Assembly: GCA_025141835.1 (NCBI GenBank)
Contig: CP081102.1
Coordinates: 2,046,001 to 2,110,000 of the forward strand
Length of the DNA: 64,000 bases
Direction of reading: 5' to 3'
Origin: Rhodobacteraceae bacterium M385
GTDB lineage: Bacteria; Pseudomonadota; Alphaproteobacteria; Rhodobacterales; Rhodobacteraceae
Positions 52,024 through 59,898 of this stretch are shown in pieces. Every line of letters starts with the position of its first letter. Positions within the stretch are counted from its first letter, which is position 1. The translations under genes and the position numbers were made by a program. Below the pieces are notes generated by a model. That model did no database searches. It was not told the origin of the DNA and saw nothing but the letters and a program-made list of their open reading frames with translations.

Positions 52024-52100
52024 TGGTCGGGGCGGCGAGATTCGAACTCACGACCCCCTGTACCCAAAACAGGTGCGCTACCAGACTGCGCCACGCCCCG
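52024..52100 (-). tRNA. tRNA-Pro(UGG)
   Basis: The minus strand reads a 77-base cloverleaf: acceptor CGGGGCG pairing with CGCCCCG, D arm GGCGCAGTCTGGTAGCGC, anticodon stem CCTGT/ACAGG with loop TTTGGGT (anticodon TGG), and T arm with GTTCGAATC. The discriminator is A and the CCA end is encoded. A T-run follows directly, which may help termination. Confidence 0.97.
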
Positions 52101-52159
52101 ACCGTGCGGGGGTCATATCCAGAGACGGGAGGGGTGTGCAAGCCCCCAGTTGCACTTCT

Positions 52160-52642
52160 TTATTCCGAACAGGGCCAAACAGCGATTTCTTGCGCCACAG
52201 AGGCGTGGCGCAACTGGGTTCCTGGCCCGATCCCAAAAGTTTCCGCCGTGCCCGCGTTCACCTCGAGCACATATAGAATGTCGTCGCTGCCGCCGGGAAT
52301 CGGCGTTCGGTCCATGGGTATGGCATCGGTGTGGACGTTCACCACCTGCCCTGTTTCATCGGCGAAGATCATGTCGAGGGGAATCAGCGTGTTCTCCATC
52401 CAGAAGCTGACCCGCTGCGGATGGTCATATATAAAGAGCATCCCGCCAAGGCGCGGTAGCTCGGGCACATGCATCAATCCTTGGGCGCGTTCGTGCACTT
52501 CATCGGCAATGGCCACACGGAATCGGGCGCTTCCCCAGTCGCCACGCAGCTCGACCTGGTTCTCGTTGCAATTTGCAAAGGCTGGCGCGGCGACCAAAGG
52601 CATCGCCGCCAGGATCAGGCATCCAAGAAGATTACGTCGCAT
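52160..52642 (-). CDS. DUF192 family exported protein
   Basis: This 160-residue protein has a signal peptide (MRRNLLGCLILAAMPLVAAPAFA) and a DUF192 domain: FRVAIADEVHERAQGLMHVPELP, GMLFIYDHPQRVSFWMENTLIPLDMIF and SDDILYVLEVNAG. The domain is of unknown function and probably periplasmic. The ATG at 52642 was chosen because the open frame upstream runs into the neighbouring cold-shock gene. It lies 58 bases downstream of that gene, a pairing I recall from other alphaproteobacteria. Confidence 0.85.
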   Translation of the reverse strand: MRRNLLGCLILAAMPLVAAPAFANCNENQVELRGDWGSARFRVAIADEVHERAQGLMHVPELPRLGGMLFIYDHPQRVSFWMENTLIPLDMIFADETGQVVNVHTDAIPMDRTPIPGGSDDILYVLEVNAGTAETFGIGPGTQLRHASVAQEIAVWPCSE

Positions 52643-52700
52643 AGATAAGGTCTCACTTCTCTTTGTCGCGGCACAGAGCCCCGAACCCAGAGGAATGTGC

Positions 52701-53225
52701 CTACATCGTATCCCAGGTCCGCACTTCGGCGGCCATCTTGCCCCGTGGGCCATCGACAACCTTAACGGCAATCGCCTCACCGGGTTGCAACTCCGCGAAA
52801 CCGGAATTGCGCAAAACTTCGACATGCACAAAAACATCCGTGGCATCGCCAAAGACATTGGCGAAGCCAAAGCCCTTAACCTTGTCAAACCACTTCACAC
52901 GCGCCGCGACAAGGGGCACGTCCGTGACATCGGGAAGGTCGGGAAACGGGCGCGGCTCGTCCGGGGCATCGTGATCTGAGGCTTCAATAGCGATCACTTC
53001 GGTTGCCTGAAGCCCCCGCCCAGTAGTCTGCGCGCGCAACATCACGCGGGCCCCTTCCGCGATCGACCCGCGTCCAAAGCTGCGCAGCACATTTGCGTGC
53101 AACAAGATGTCAGGCCCGCCATCTTCGGCGAGCACAAACCCAAAGCCCTTGGTCGTGTCGAACCATTTTACCTGACCCGCGACCATAGCGCCGGCAGCAC
53201 CATTTTCTGCGCGTCCCAAACCCAT
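52701..53225 (-). CDS. Protein with two cold-shock domains
   Basis: This 174-residue protein carries two nucleic-acid-binding cold-shock domains joined by an acidic linker. The first has GQVKWFDTTKGFGFV and DILLHANVL; the second has ARVKWFDKVKGFGFANVF and DVFVHVEVL. Both keep the RNP1 aromatic residues. It likely binds single-stranded RNA or DNA. The start is uncertain: 53225 has AGGAG only a few bases away, 53246 has none, and 53186 would remove the N-terminal tail. Upstream 150 bases may carry a cold-shock-type leader. Confidence 0.88.
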   Translation of the reverse strand: MGLGRAENGAAGAMVAGQVKWFDTTKGFGFVLAEDGGPDILLHANVLRSFGRGSIAEGARVMLRAQTTGRGLQATEVIAIEASDHDAPDEPRPFPDLPDVTDVPLVAARVKWFDKVKGFGFANVFGDATDVFVHVEVLRNSGFAELQPGEAIAVKVVDGPRGKMAAEVRTWDTM

Positions 53226-53372
53226 ATCTCCTACATCACATGCCATAGCCCATGGTGGCACCGTTGCACGCGTACACAAGGCTAAAGAACTGCTATTTAT
53301 CAATGGGTTGCAATTTCGCGTAGCGTGAAATTGTATATCGGCAACACCCAAGTCAGGTGACGTTGGCGTCAC

Positions 53373-53993
53373 CTAAGGGTTCAGGCGCTGAACCGACCAA
53401 GGCGATTCCGGCCCGTTTCGACGCCACTGAAACCGGTCGTGAAGGCGGAACGCGCCGTCGGCCCAAAACTCGATTTCCGTCGGCACGATCCTAAACCCGC
53501 CCCAGAATGGCGGCCGATCAGGGTTGGGTCCCTTCGCAGCCGTGACCCGTGCTACATCGGCCATCAGTGACGCGCGACTGTCCAAAGGTTTCGACTGATC
53601 CGACGCCCAGGCCCCCAGACGGCTTTTGAGGGAACGCGACTTATAGTAGGCATCGGCCTGCGGTCCGGCGACTTTCTCGGTCGTCCCCCTCACGCGAATT
53701 TGACGACGCAGGCTTTTCCAATGCATCACAAAGGCGGCTTTTTGTGTCGCGTCTATCTCTTGCCCCTTGGCCGAGCCGTAGTTGGTATAGAAGACAAAAC
53801 CACCCTGCCCTGCCCCCGGTGCCTCGATCTCTTTCAACAAGACCATCCGCGCGTTCGGCATGCCCGACGCATCGACGGTGGATAGCGCGATGGCATTTGG
53901 GTCATTGGGCTCGGTCGCTTCGGCCTCTTCCAGCCAAGTCTGCGCCAGCGCAAAGGGATCATCGCCCGCAAAAATGCCGTTTCGCTCACTCAT
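53373..53993 (-). CDS. pdxH: Pyridoxamine 5'-phosphate oxidase
   Basis: PdxH makes pyridoxal phosphate from pyridoxamine or pyridoxine phosphate with FMN. The 206-residue protein has MPNARMVLLKEI, FVFYTNYGSAKGQEI, AFVMHWKSLRRQIRVRG (FMN and substrate contacts) and the C-terminal FWGGFRIVPTEIEFW with DRFQWRR and SPWSVQRLNP. It is divergent from fabI. Confidence 0.96.
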   Translation of the reverse strand: MSERNGIFAGDDPFALAQTWLEEAEATEPNDPNAIALSTVDASGMPNARMVLLKEIEAPGAGQGGFVFYTNYGSAKGQEIDATQKAAFVMHWKSLRRQIRVRGTTEKVAGPQADAYYKSRSLKSRLGAWASDQSKPLDSRASLMADVARVTAAKGPNPDRPPFWGGFRIVPTEIEFWADGAFRLHDRFQWRRNGPESPWSVQRLNP

Positions 53994-54140
53994 CTGATGC
54001 CTCCTGATCCTCGTTGTTTACTGAGCTAGCGGGCAACAGCCGCCCCGACAAGAGGCACCGACCCGCAGCCTAGTTCTTGAAGCCCTGCATGTGATGGCCT
54101 ACGAGAGTGTCAACAAACGATTAAGAGAATGGGACACACG

Positions 54141-54953
54141 ATGGGTATGATGGACGGTAAGCGCGGTCTGATTATGGGCCTGGCCAACGATAAATCCATC
54201 GCATGGGGGATCGCCAAGGCGCTCGCTGCGGAAGGGGCTGAACTGGCCTTCTCGTATCAGGGCGATGCATTGCTCAAGCGCGTGGGGCCATTGGCCGAAC
54301 AGCTGGGATCGTCGCTGGTCATCCCCTGCGATGTTGGCGACGAGGCGTCCTTGGACAGCCTGTTCGAGACATTGGGCAAGGAATGGGACAACCTGGACTT
54401 CGTCGTCCACGCCATTGGTTTCTCGGACAAAAATGAGCTGCGCGGGCGCTACGTCGAAACCTCCCCTTCGAACTTCGAGATGACGATGAACATCTCTGTC
54501 TATTCATTCACCGCCGTGTGCCAACGGGCCGAGAAGATGATGAACAACGGCGGCTCGTTGCTGACGCTCACCTATTACGGTGCCGAACGTGTGATGCCCC
54601 ACTACAACGTCATGGGCGTGGCTAAAGCCGCGCTTGAGGCGTCGGTCATGTATCTGGCCGAGGATCTGGGCCGCGACGGCATCCGCGTCAACGCGATTTC
54701 CGCCGGCACGATCAAGACCCTCGCCGCGTCGGGCATCGGTGATTTCCGCTACATCCTGAAGTGGAACGAGAATAATTCGCCCCTGCGCCGTACCGTGACC
54801 CAGGATGAGGTCGGCAAGTCCGCGCTGTATTTGCTGTCCGACATGGGCAGTGCCGTCACCGGAGAGGTTCACCACGTTGATGCGGGCTACCACGTCATCG
54901 GAATGAAGAACCCAGAGGCGCCCGACATGAGCATCGAGAAGAAGGGCGAGTAA
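54141..54953 (+). CDS. fabI: Enoyl-ACP reductase (NADH) FabI
   Basis: FabI carries out the last reduction of each fatty-acid elongation cycle. The 270-residue short-chain dehydrogenase-fold protein has GLANDKSIAWGIAKAL at the NAD site and the active-site Tyr145, Tyr155 and Lys162 (Y-x6-K in YNVMGVAK). The ATG at 54141 was chosen because GGGA lies 6 bases before it and the N-terminus fits the family; an ATG at 54129 would add four residues. The gpt start follows one base after its stop region. Confidence 0.95.
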   Translation: MGMMDGKRGLIMGLANDKSIAWGIAKALAAEGAELAFSYQGDALLKRVGPLAEQLGSSLVIPCDVGDEASLDSLFETLGKEWDNLDFVVHAIGFSDKNELRGRYVETSPSNFEMTMNISVYSFTAVCQRAEKMMNNGGSLLTLTYYGAERVMPHYNVMGVAKAALEASVMYLAEDLGRDGIRVNAISAGTIKTLAASGIGDFRYILKWNENNSPLRRTVTQDEVGKSALYLLSDMGSAVTGEVHHVDAGYHVIGMKNPEAPDMSIEKKGE

Positions 54954-54954
54954 G

Positions 54955-55473
54955 ATGACAACGCAGCTGCCCCACGAAAAAGGCTTCCACATCTCTTGGG
55001 ACCAAATCCACCGCGACAGCCGAGCGTTGGCGTGGCGCTTGGATGGCAAAGGCCCCGATGACGGCGCATGGCGCGCGGTGGTGGCGATCACACGCGGCGG
55101 CATGGCACCCGCGATGATCGTGGCGCGAGAGTTGGACATCCGCACGGTCGATACGATCTCTGTCGTGTCTTACCATTCCGGCGGCGGCAAAGCCGACCAG
55201 CGCCGCGAGGCGAAGGTGCTGAAATCCCCCGACGCCGAGATCATGGGCGACGGCGAAGGCATCTTGATCGTCGATGATCTGGTGGACAGCGGCAAAACGC
55301 TGGAACTGGTCCGCTCGCTCTACCCCAAGGCGCATTTCGCAACGGTCTACGCCAAGCCGGAAGGCGAGCCGATGGTGGACACGTTTATTACGGGCGTGAG
55401 CCAAGACACCTGGATCTTCTTCCCGTGGGACATGGCCCTGCAATACGTGGAGCCGTATCGCGGCAAGGATTGA
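54955..55473 (+). CDS. gpt: Xanthine(-guanine) phosphoribosyltransferase
   Basis: Gpt salvages xanthine and guanine to the nucleotides with PRPP. The 172-residue protein has WRAVVAITRGGMAPAMIVARELDI and the PRPP-binding loop ILIVDDLVDSGKTLE, and it ends WIFFPWDMALQYVEPYRGKD, a typical Gpt C-terminus. It starts one base after the fabI stop and is probably co-transcribed. The following 230 bases become AT-rich toward the protease gene and include a GGAGCGG/CCGCTCC hairpin (55599-55618). Confidence 0.94.
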   Translation: MTTQLPHEKGFHISWDQIHRDSRALAWRLDGKGPDDGAWRAVVAITRGGMAPAMIVARELDIRTVDTISVVSYHSGGGKADQRREAKVLKSPDAEIMGDGEGILIVDDLVDSGKTLELVRSLYPKAHFATVYAKPEGEPMVDTFITGVSQDTWIFFPWDMALQYVEPYRGKD

Positions 55474-55704
55474 CTGGGGGCGATGGGGTGCGAGTCTGCC
55501 CCAGACGAAATAGTCGCTAAATAATCAACCGATTTGCGCGCTTACGGGCCGGAGCGGACCTTCGTGCTTTGTTGGTAGGAGCGCCACAAGTGCGGACAGG
55601 AGCGGTCGTGGCCGCTCCAAAATGCGTTGAACCAAACTCTTGACCTTTCCACTTAGGGGCGACCAACTTTGACTCTCAATAGAGTATTAAATTATTAGGT
55701 TCAA

Positions 55705-56553
55705 ATGATGCACGAAGAACGATTGAAGCTTATTAGTGTCTCATTTGAAAGCAGAGCTGTTTGTTACATTCAATTGTTTCGTAAGTTTCCAGATGGCGCA
55801 CGGTGTGGCGCTGCAAGTGCGACAGGTTTCCATTGGTCATTTGGGGGAAAATTATATTTGATCACAAATCGGCACAATGTGACTGGTTTGGACCCGACTA
55901 CAGGAAACCCAGTTGGGAGTTTTACGCCTACTCATATGCACGTTTGGTTCAATGAGATGGCTGATCAAGTAGTAGAGGAGGGGCGGCGCGTCATTTTTGC
56001 TGGCAAAGAGATCGCCCTATTCGACAGTTCTGATGTGCCTGTTTGGCTTGAACACCATCTGGGTAGTCAGGTCGATATCGTTGCCATTCCGATAGAAGAC
56101 TATGATTTTCGAAAGAAAATTTACACCGTTAATCAAAAGCAACAGTTGTCGGATTTCCACCCAATGTGTGGCGATGACTGCTTTATCGTCGGTTATCCTG
56201 AAGGGTTGTCGGGACCTTCAGGCACGCCGATATGGAAGCGAGCCTCGATTGCGACAGAGCCTGAGCTAGACTACGACAATAAACCTTTGTTTTTGGCCGA
56301 TTCTCTTACTCGTAAAGGGATGTCTGGATCACCGGTGTTTGCACGAGTGCCGGGCCTTTGGGGTCAAGAAGGCGCACAACTTAGTATCGGAGGATCCTCA
56401 AGTATCTTAGGTTACTGGACGAAATTCATTGGCGTTTATGCGGGACGGGAGGCAAGTGAAAGCGAAGGTTTTCAATTGGCTAGAGTGTGGAAGCATTCAG
56501 TTCTAAATGAGCTGATTTCATCGGGCGTAACGCCGAGAAATCCTCATCTGTGA
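55705..56553 (+). CDS. Trypsin-like serine protease, orphan, in AT-rich DNA
   Basis: This 282-residue protein keeps a chymotrypsin-fold catalytic triad: His57 in YLITNRHNV, Asp124 in SQVDIVAIPI and Ser207 in KGMSGSPVF. It has no signal peptide or membrane segment, so it should act in the cytoplasm. Base composition differs from its neighbours: 23 of 60 bases are G or C in 55741-55800, against 40 of 60 in fabI at 54661-54720. Codon use also differs (many AAT, TTT and ATT). No partner gene, recombinase or repeat pair is seen. Similar lone proteases occur in defence contexts, but nothing here proves that. Confidence 0.85.
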   Translation: MMHEERLKLISVSFESRAVCYIQLFRKFPDGARCGAASATGFHWSFGGKLYLITNRHNVTGLDPTTGNPVGSFTPTHMHVWFNEMADQVVEEGRRVIFAGKEIALFDSSDVPVWLEHHLGSQVDIVAIPIEDYDFRKKIYTVNQKQQLSDFHPMCGDDCFIVGYPEGLSGPSGTPIWKRASIATEPELDYDNKPLFLADSLTRKGMSGSPVFARVPGLWGQEGAQLSIGGSSSILGYWTKFIGVYAGREASESEGFQLARVWKHSVLNELISSGVTPRNPHL

Positions 56554-56802
56554 TTTATGATCTTCAAATAATTAATCTGCCGAAGTTACCGTCCGCTGTG
56601 GCGTGGAAATAGGCTTTCGTCGCATGTTGAATGAAGGTTCGCAGCCGGGAAACAGGCAAAGCTTTATAAGCACCTCTGCCTGCGCAAAGCTGCCGCTGCT
56701 AGAGGGCGCAGCGAACAACCCCTCCCCGCCCCTTTGCCAGCCTTCCTGCAATGCGCAGCATCCAACACTATGCGCTCACACCTGTCCTTCGCTGCCCTCT
56801 CC

Positions 56803-57357
56803 TCAATCACTCAAACTGGCCCGCGTCGCGCCTATCTGTTCAATCGCGATCGCCAGATGCTTGTCGCCGATCGCCTCGTCCCCGGCCTCTACCCGGACCT
56901 TGTGTGCGGCCATCAAAACATCGGCGTGGGTATGTCCCGCGGGTGGCTCGAACCGATATGATGCCAGCTCGATCAGCATCCCCAGAGGGTCACGGAAGTA
57001 GATGGAGTTCATGAAGCCCCGGTCCTTCTCGCCCGAATGCGTGATGCCACGCGCGTCGAGCCGCTCGACCAGTTGGCTGTACATCGACTGACTGACCGCA
57101 AACGCCACGTGGTGCATCTGCCCCACCTCTTGCGCCGCCGCCTGCCCGGACGGTTTGCGCGCCTCGTTGGTGAAGATGGTGATCAGCCGCCCGTCGCCCG
57201 GATCGAAGTAGAGGTGGCCTTGGTCCGGGTCGTCCAGATTGGGTTGCTCGAAGATGAACGGCATCCCCAGCACGCCTTCCCAGAAGTCGATGGAGGTCTG
57301 ACGGTCCGCGCCCATCATCGTGATGTGATGCAGGCCTTGGGATTGCAGTTTGTGCAT
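56803..57357 (-). CDS. VOC-family (glyoxalase/extradiol dioxygenase-like) protein
   Basis: This 184-residue metalloprotein has two beta-alpha-beta-beta-beta modules. Candidate metal ligands are His11 (GLHHITMMG), His82 region (GQMHHVAFAVS) and Glu in GMLIELASY. The GADRQTSIDFWEGVLGM helix is typical. Members range from glyoxalase I to ring-cleaving dioxygenases, so the substrate is open. It is monocistronic and marks the return to normal base composition after the protease gene. Confidence 0.85.
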   Translation of the reverse strand: MHKLQSQGLHHITMMGADRQTSIDFWEGVLGMPFIFEQPNLDDPDQGHLYFDPGDGRLITIFTNEARKPSGQAAAQEVGQMHHVAFAVSQSMYSQLVERLDARGITHSGEKDRGFMNSIYFRDPLGMLIELASYRFEPPAGHTHADVLMAAHKVRVEAGDEAIGDKHLAIAIEQIGATRASLSD

Positions 57358-57455
57358 GGGCTGTCCTTTCGGTCAGGGCGGCATGCGCGCACCCGTTAAC
57401 ACTTTTGTTGCACTAAACCCCAGAGTTTACCCCCTGATCAAGCGTGAGCAGACCG

Positions 57456-58820
57456 TTACAGGCGCCGGATCTTGAGCTGCGTCAGGCGGTTCGCCTCGCG
57501 GCCTGCCACCTCAAAGCGGAAACCGTGGAAGGCGAAGCATTGCCCCGGCAGCGGAATTGTCTGCGCCTCGTGGATCACCAGACCGGCGACGGTGTTGGCC
57601 TCATCATCGGGCAAGGTCCATTCAGCCGCGCGGTTGAGGTCACGGATCGTCATGGCCCCATCGACGGTAAAATTGCCCGCCGCGTCCGGCAGCAACGTCG
57701 GCTCTTCCGGCGTGTCGAATTCATCGGTGATTTCGCCGACGATTTCTTCAAGAATATCCTCGAGCGTGATGAGCCCCCCCAGTGCGCCGTATTCATCCAC
57801 CACCAGCGCAAAGTGAGTGTGGCGGCGCAGGAACTGGCGCATCTGATCGTCGAGCGTCGTGGTTTCGGGGACGAAGTAGGGCTCCATCGCGACGGCGGAG
57901 ATATCAAAGCTGTCGAGACCCGGCGCGTCCTCGCCTCGGGTCAGCCGGTCGATGGCGCGCAGAAGGTCTTTGGCGTGAACGACGCCGACGATGTTTTCGG
58001 GATCATCGCGGAACACCGGCAGGCGTGTGTGGCGCGATTGTAGGGCTTGGCTCAGGATCGCTTGGGGATCGTCATCGGCGTCGATCATCTCGATCCCGGA
58101 GCGGTGAAGCATGATCTCTTCCACTGTGCGTTCATGGAGGTCGAGCGCCCCCAAAAGCCTGTCTCGCTGTTCCTTCTCGACCGAGCCTTCCTGATGGCCG
58201 ATGGTCAACGCCCCCATGATTTCTTCCTGCACAGACAACATGTTAGCCCCTGCATCAATGCGCAGACCAAAGAGACGCAGCACGCCGCGCACGACGATCC
58301 GGACCACGGCCACCACGGGCGCGATCAACGCAATGATGAGCGCGATGGGCCGGGCGATGCGGGCGGCGGAGGTTTCAGGGTTGGTGATGGCGTAGGTCTT
58401 GGGCAGCACTTCGGCAAAGATCAGGACAAGGGCCGTCATCACCAAGGTGGCCGCGACAATGGCGCCCTCGCCCAGAAGAGTGGTGAACAAGACGGTCGCC
58501 AGCGATGTGGCGAGGATGTTCACGAGGTTGTTGCCCAGAAGGATGCCGCCGATCAGCCGTTCGTTGTCTTCCTTCAGGTCCAACGCCTTTTGCGCGCCCT
58601 TGGCGGCCCGATCGTCTTTGTCGGCCATGGACCGCAACTTGCCCCGAGAGGCCGCCGTAAGCGCCGTTTCCGAGCCGGAAAAGAAGCCCGAGAACACCAA
58701 TAGCGAAAGGATCACAGCCGCCACGATCCACGTGCTAGGGTCGTTGAAGGCGGCGGGATCAAAGAACGGCGCCGCGGAGGTATCGGCGGCGGGATCGAGG
58801 GGGAGCGTTTCGTTTTCCAT
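57456..58820 (-). CDS. HlyC/CorC-type membrane protein with DUF21 (CNNM) and CBS domains
   Basis: This 454-residue protein has an N-terminal CNNM/DUF21 membrane domain (about 25-215; LVFSGFFSGSETALTAASRGKL, LLGNNLVNILATSLAT). Two CBS domains follow (about 230-355), including RHTRLPVFRD and DEYGALGGLITLEDILEEI. A CorC_HlyC C-terminal domain (about 370-450) closes it. Members are implicated in magnesium or cobalt efflux and nucleotide sensing. The old haemolysin label has no support. Confidence 0.92.
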   Translation of the reverse strand: MENETLPLDPAADTSAAPFFDPAAFNDPSTWIVAAVILSLLVFSGFFSGSETALTAASRGKLRSMADKDDRAAKGAQKALDLKEDNERLIGGILLGNNLVNILATSLATVLFTTLLGEGAIVAATLVMTALVLIFAEVLPKTYAITNPETSAARIARPIALIIALIAPVVAVVRIVVRGVLRLFGLRIDAGANMLSVQEEIMGALTIGHQEGSVEKEQRDRLLGALDLHERTVEEIMLHRSGIEMIDADDDPQAILSQALQSRHTRLPVFRDDPENIVGVVHAKDLLRAIDRLTRGEDAPGLDSFDISAVAMEPYFVPETTTLDDQMRQFLRRHTHFALVVDEYGALGGLITLEDILEEIVGEITDEFDTPEEPTLLPDAAGNFTVDGAMTIRDLNRAAEWTLPDDEANTVAGLVIHEAQTIPLPGQCFAFHGFRFEVAGREANRLTQLKIRRL

Positions 58821-58956
58821 GAATTGGTTATGGGGCTGTGGTGGCGCGCGTTCAAGACCTCCGCTTCAACACCGATGAATCGACACGGGGAGAGCGGTGG
58901 ATTCGATATTTATGAAAAGGTGAAATGGGGGTTGCGTGACGGAGAGAGCGCGGCGG

Positions 58957-59895
58957 CTACCGCGCGAGGGGGTGTTTTTCGAGCACCAGTTGCCGCAGGC
59001 GTTCGTCGAGGATGTGGGTGTAGATCTCGGTCGTGGCGATGTCGGCGTGGCCGAGCAGGGTTTGGATTGCGCGAAGGTCGGCGCCGTTTTGCAGTAAGTG
59101 CGTGGCGAAGGCGTGGCGCAGGGTGTGGGGGGTGACGCGGGAAGGGTCGATCCCGGCGGCGGCGCTGAGTTCTTTGATCAAGGTAAAGAAGCGCACGCGG
59201 GTCAGGTGGCCGGATTTGCCACGGGAGGGAAAGGCGAAGGGGCTTTGCGGGGCGAGATTGGTGGCGGTACGTGTTGTCTCATAGGTTTCATCGAGGTGGG
59301 TGAGCCATGGGGCGATGGCCGCGCGCGCGGGCGGAGAGAGGGGAACCATGCGTTCCTTGCCCCCCTTGCCGAGCACCAGCAGCATAGACGGATCGCCGCG
59401 CAGGGCCGCGAGGGGCAGAGAGACAAGCTCTGTCACGCGCAGGCCGGTGGCGTAGAGGATTTGCATCAGGCAGTGATTGCGCAGACGGTCCGGCGCGGTG
59501 CGGCCATGGGTCATGGCGGCCTCGAGCAGGGCGTCAACTTCTTCCATCGAGAGCGTGTTGGGCAGTTTGCGCGCCCGGGCGGGGCCGGTGATTTGCAACG
59601 TCGGATTGTCATCGCGCCAGCCCTCTTCATGGGCGAAACGGTAGAGTTGCTTCAGGGATGACAGGCGGCGGGCACGGGTGGCGGGGGCAAGGCCTTCGGC
59701 CTCGAGCCGCGCGATATAGCTTTCCAGCGCCGCGCGGTCGGCCGCGGCAAAGCCGCCGGACTTGGACAGCGCCGCCATAGCGTCTTGCAGGTCGCGCCCA
59801 TAGGCCAAGAGCGTGTTACGCGCCGCCCCCTGCTCGGCCGCAGCAGCATCAAGGTAGAGCACAATCCAATCGCTGTCGGTGGTGGGGGCTGACAT
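58957..59895 (-). CDS. xerD: Tyrosine recombinase XerD
   Basis: XerD resolves chromosome dimers at dif together with XerC. The 312-residue protein has the N-terminal SAM-like domain (1-105) and the catalytic domain with Arg153 (ATGLRVTEL), Lys177 (GKGGKER), His257 and Arg260 (PHTLRHAFATHLL), His283 (LLGHADI) and the nucleophile Tyr292 (TTEIYTH). All are in place. Its start lies 3 bases after the stop of the upstream hypothetical gene. XerD rather than XerC is chosen from this chromosomal setting and overall motif pattern. Confidence 0.92.
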   Translation of the reverse strand: MSAPTTDSDWIVLYLDAAAAEQGAARNTLLAYGRDLQDAMAALSKSGGFAAADRAALESYIARLEAEGLAPATRARRLSSLKQLYRFAHEEGWRDDNPTLQITGPARARKLPNTLSMEEVDALLEAAMTHGRTAPDRLRNHCLMQILYATGLRVTELVSLPLAALRGDPSMLLVLGKGGKERMVPLSPPARAAIAPWLTHLDETYETTRTATNLAPQSPFAFPSRGKSGHLTRVRFFTLIKELSAAAGIDPSRVTPHTLRHAFATHLLQNGADLRAIQTLLGHADIATTEIYTHILDERLRQLVLEKHPLAR

Positions 59896-59898
59896 CGG

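Noticed and set aside
51420..52160. Integrated element at tRNA-Pro
   Set aside because: No integrase gene and no second copy of the tRNA 3' end were found in the window.
56554..56802. Gene fragment or pseudogene between the protease and the VOC gene
   Set aside because: All frames there are short or are antisense shadows of the VOC gene, and none resembles a known protein.
57456..58820. Haemolysin function for the CBS-domain protein
   Set aside because: The domain order is that of CNNM/CorC ion-handling proteins; the haemolysin name is historical.
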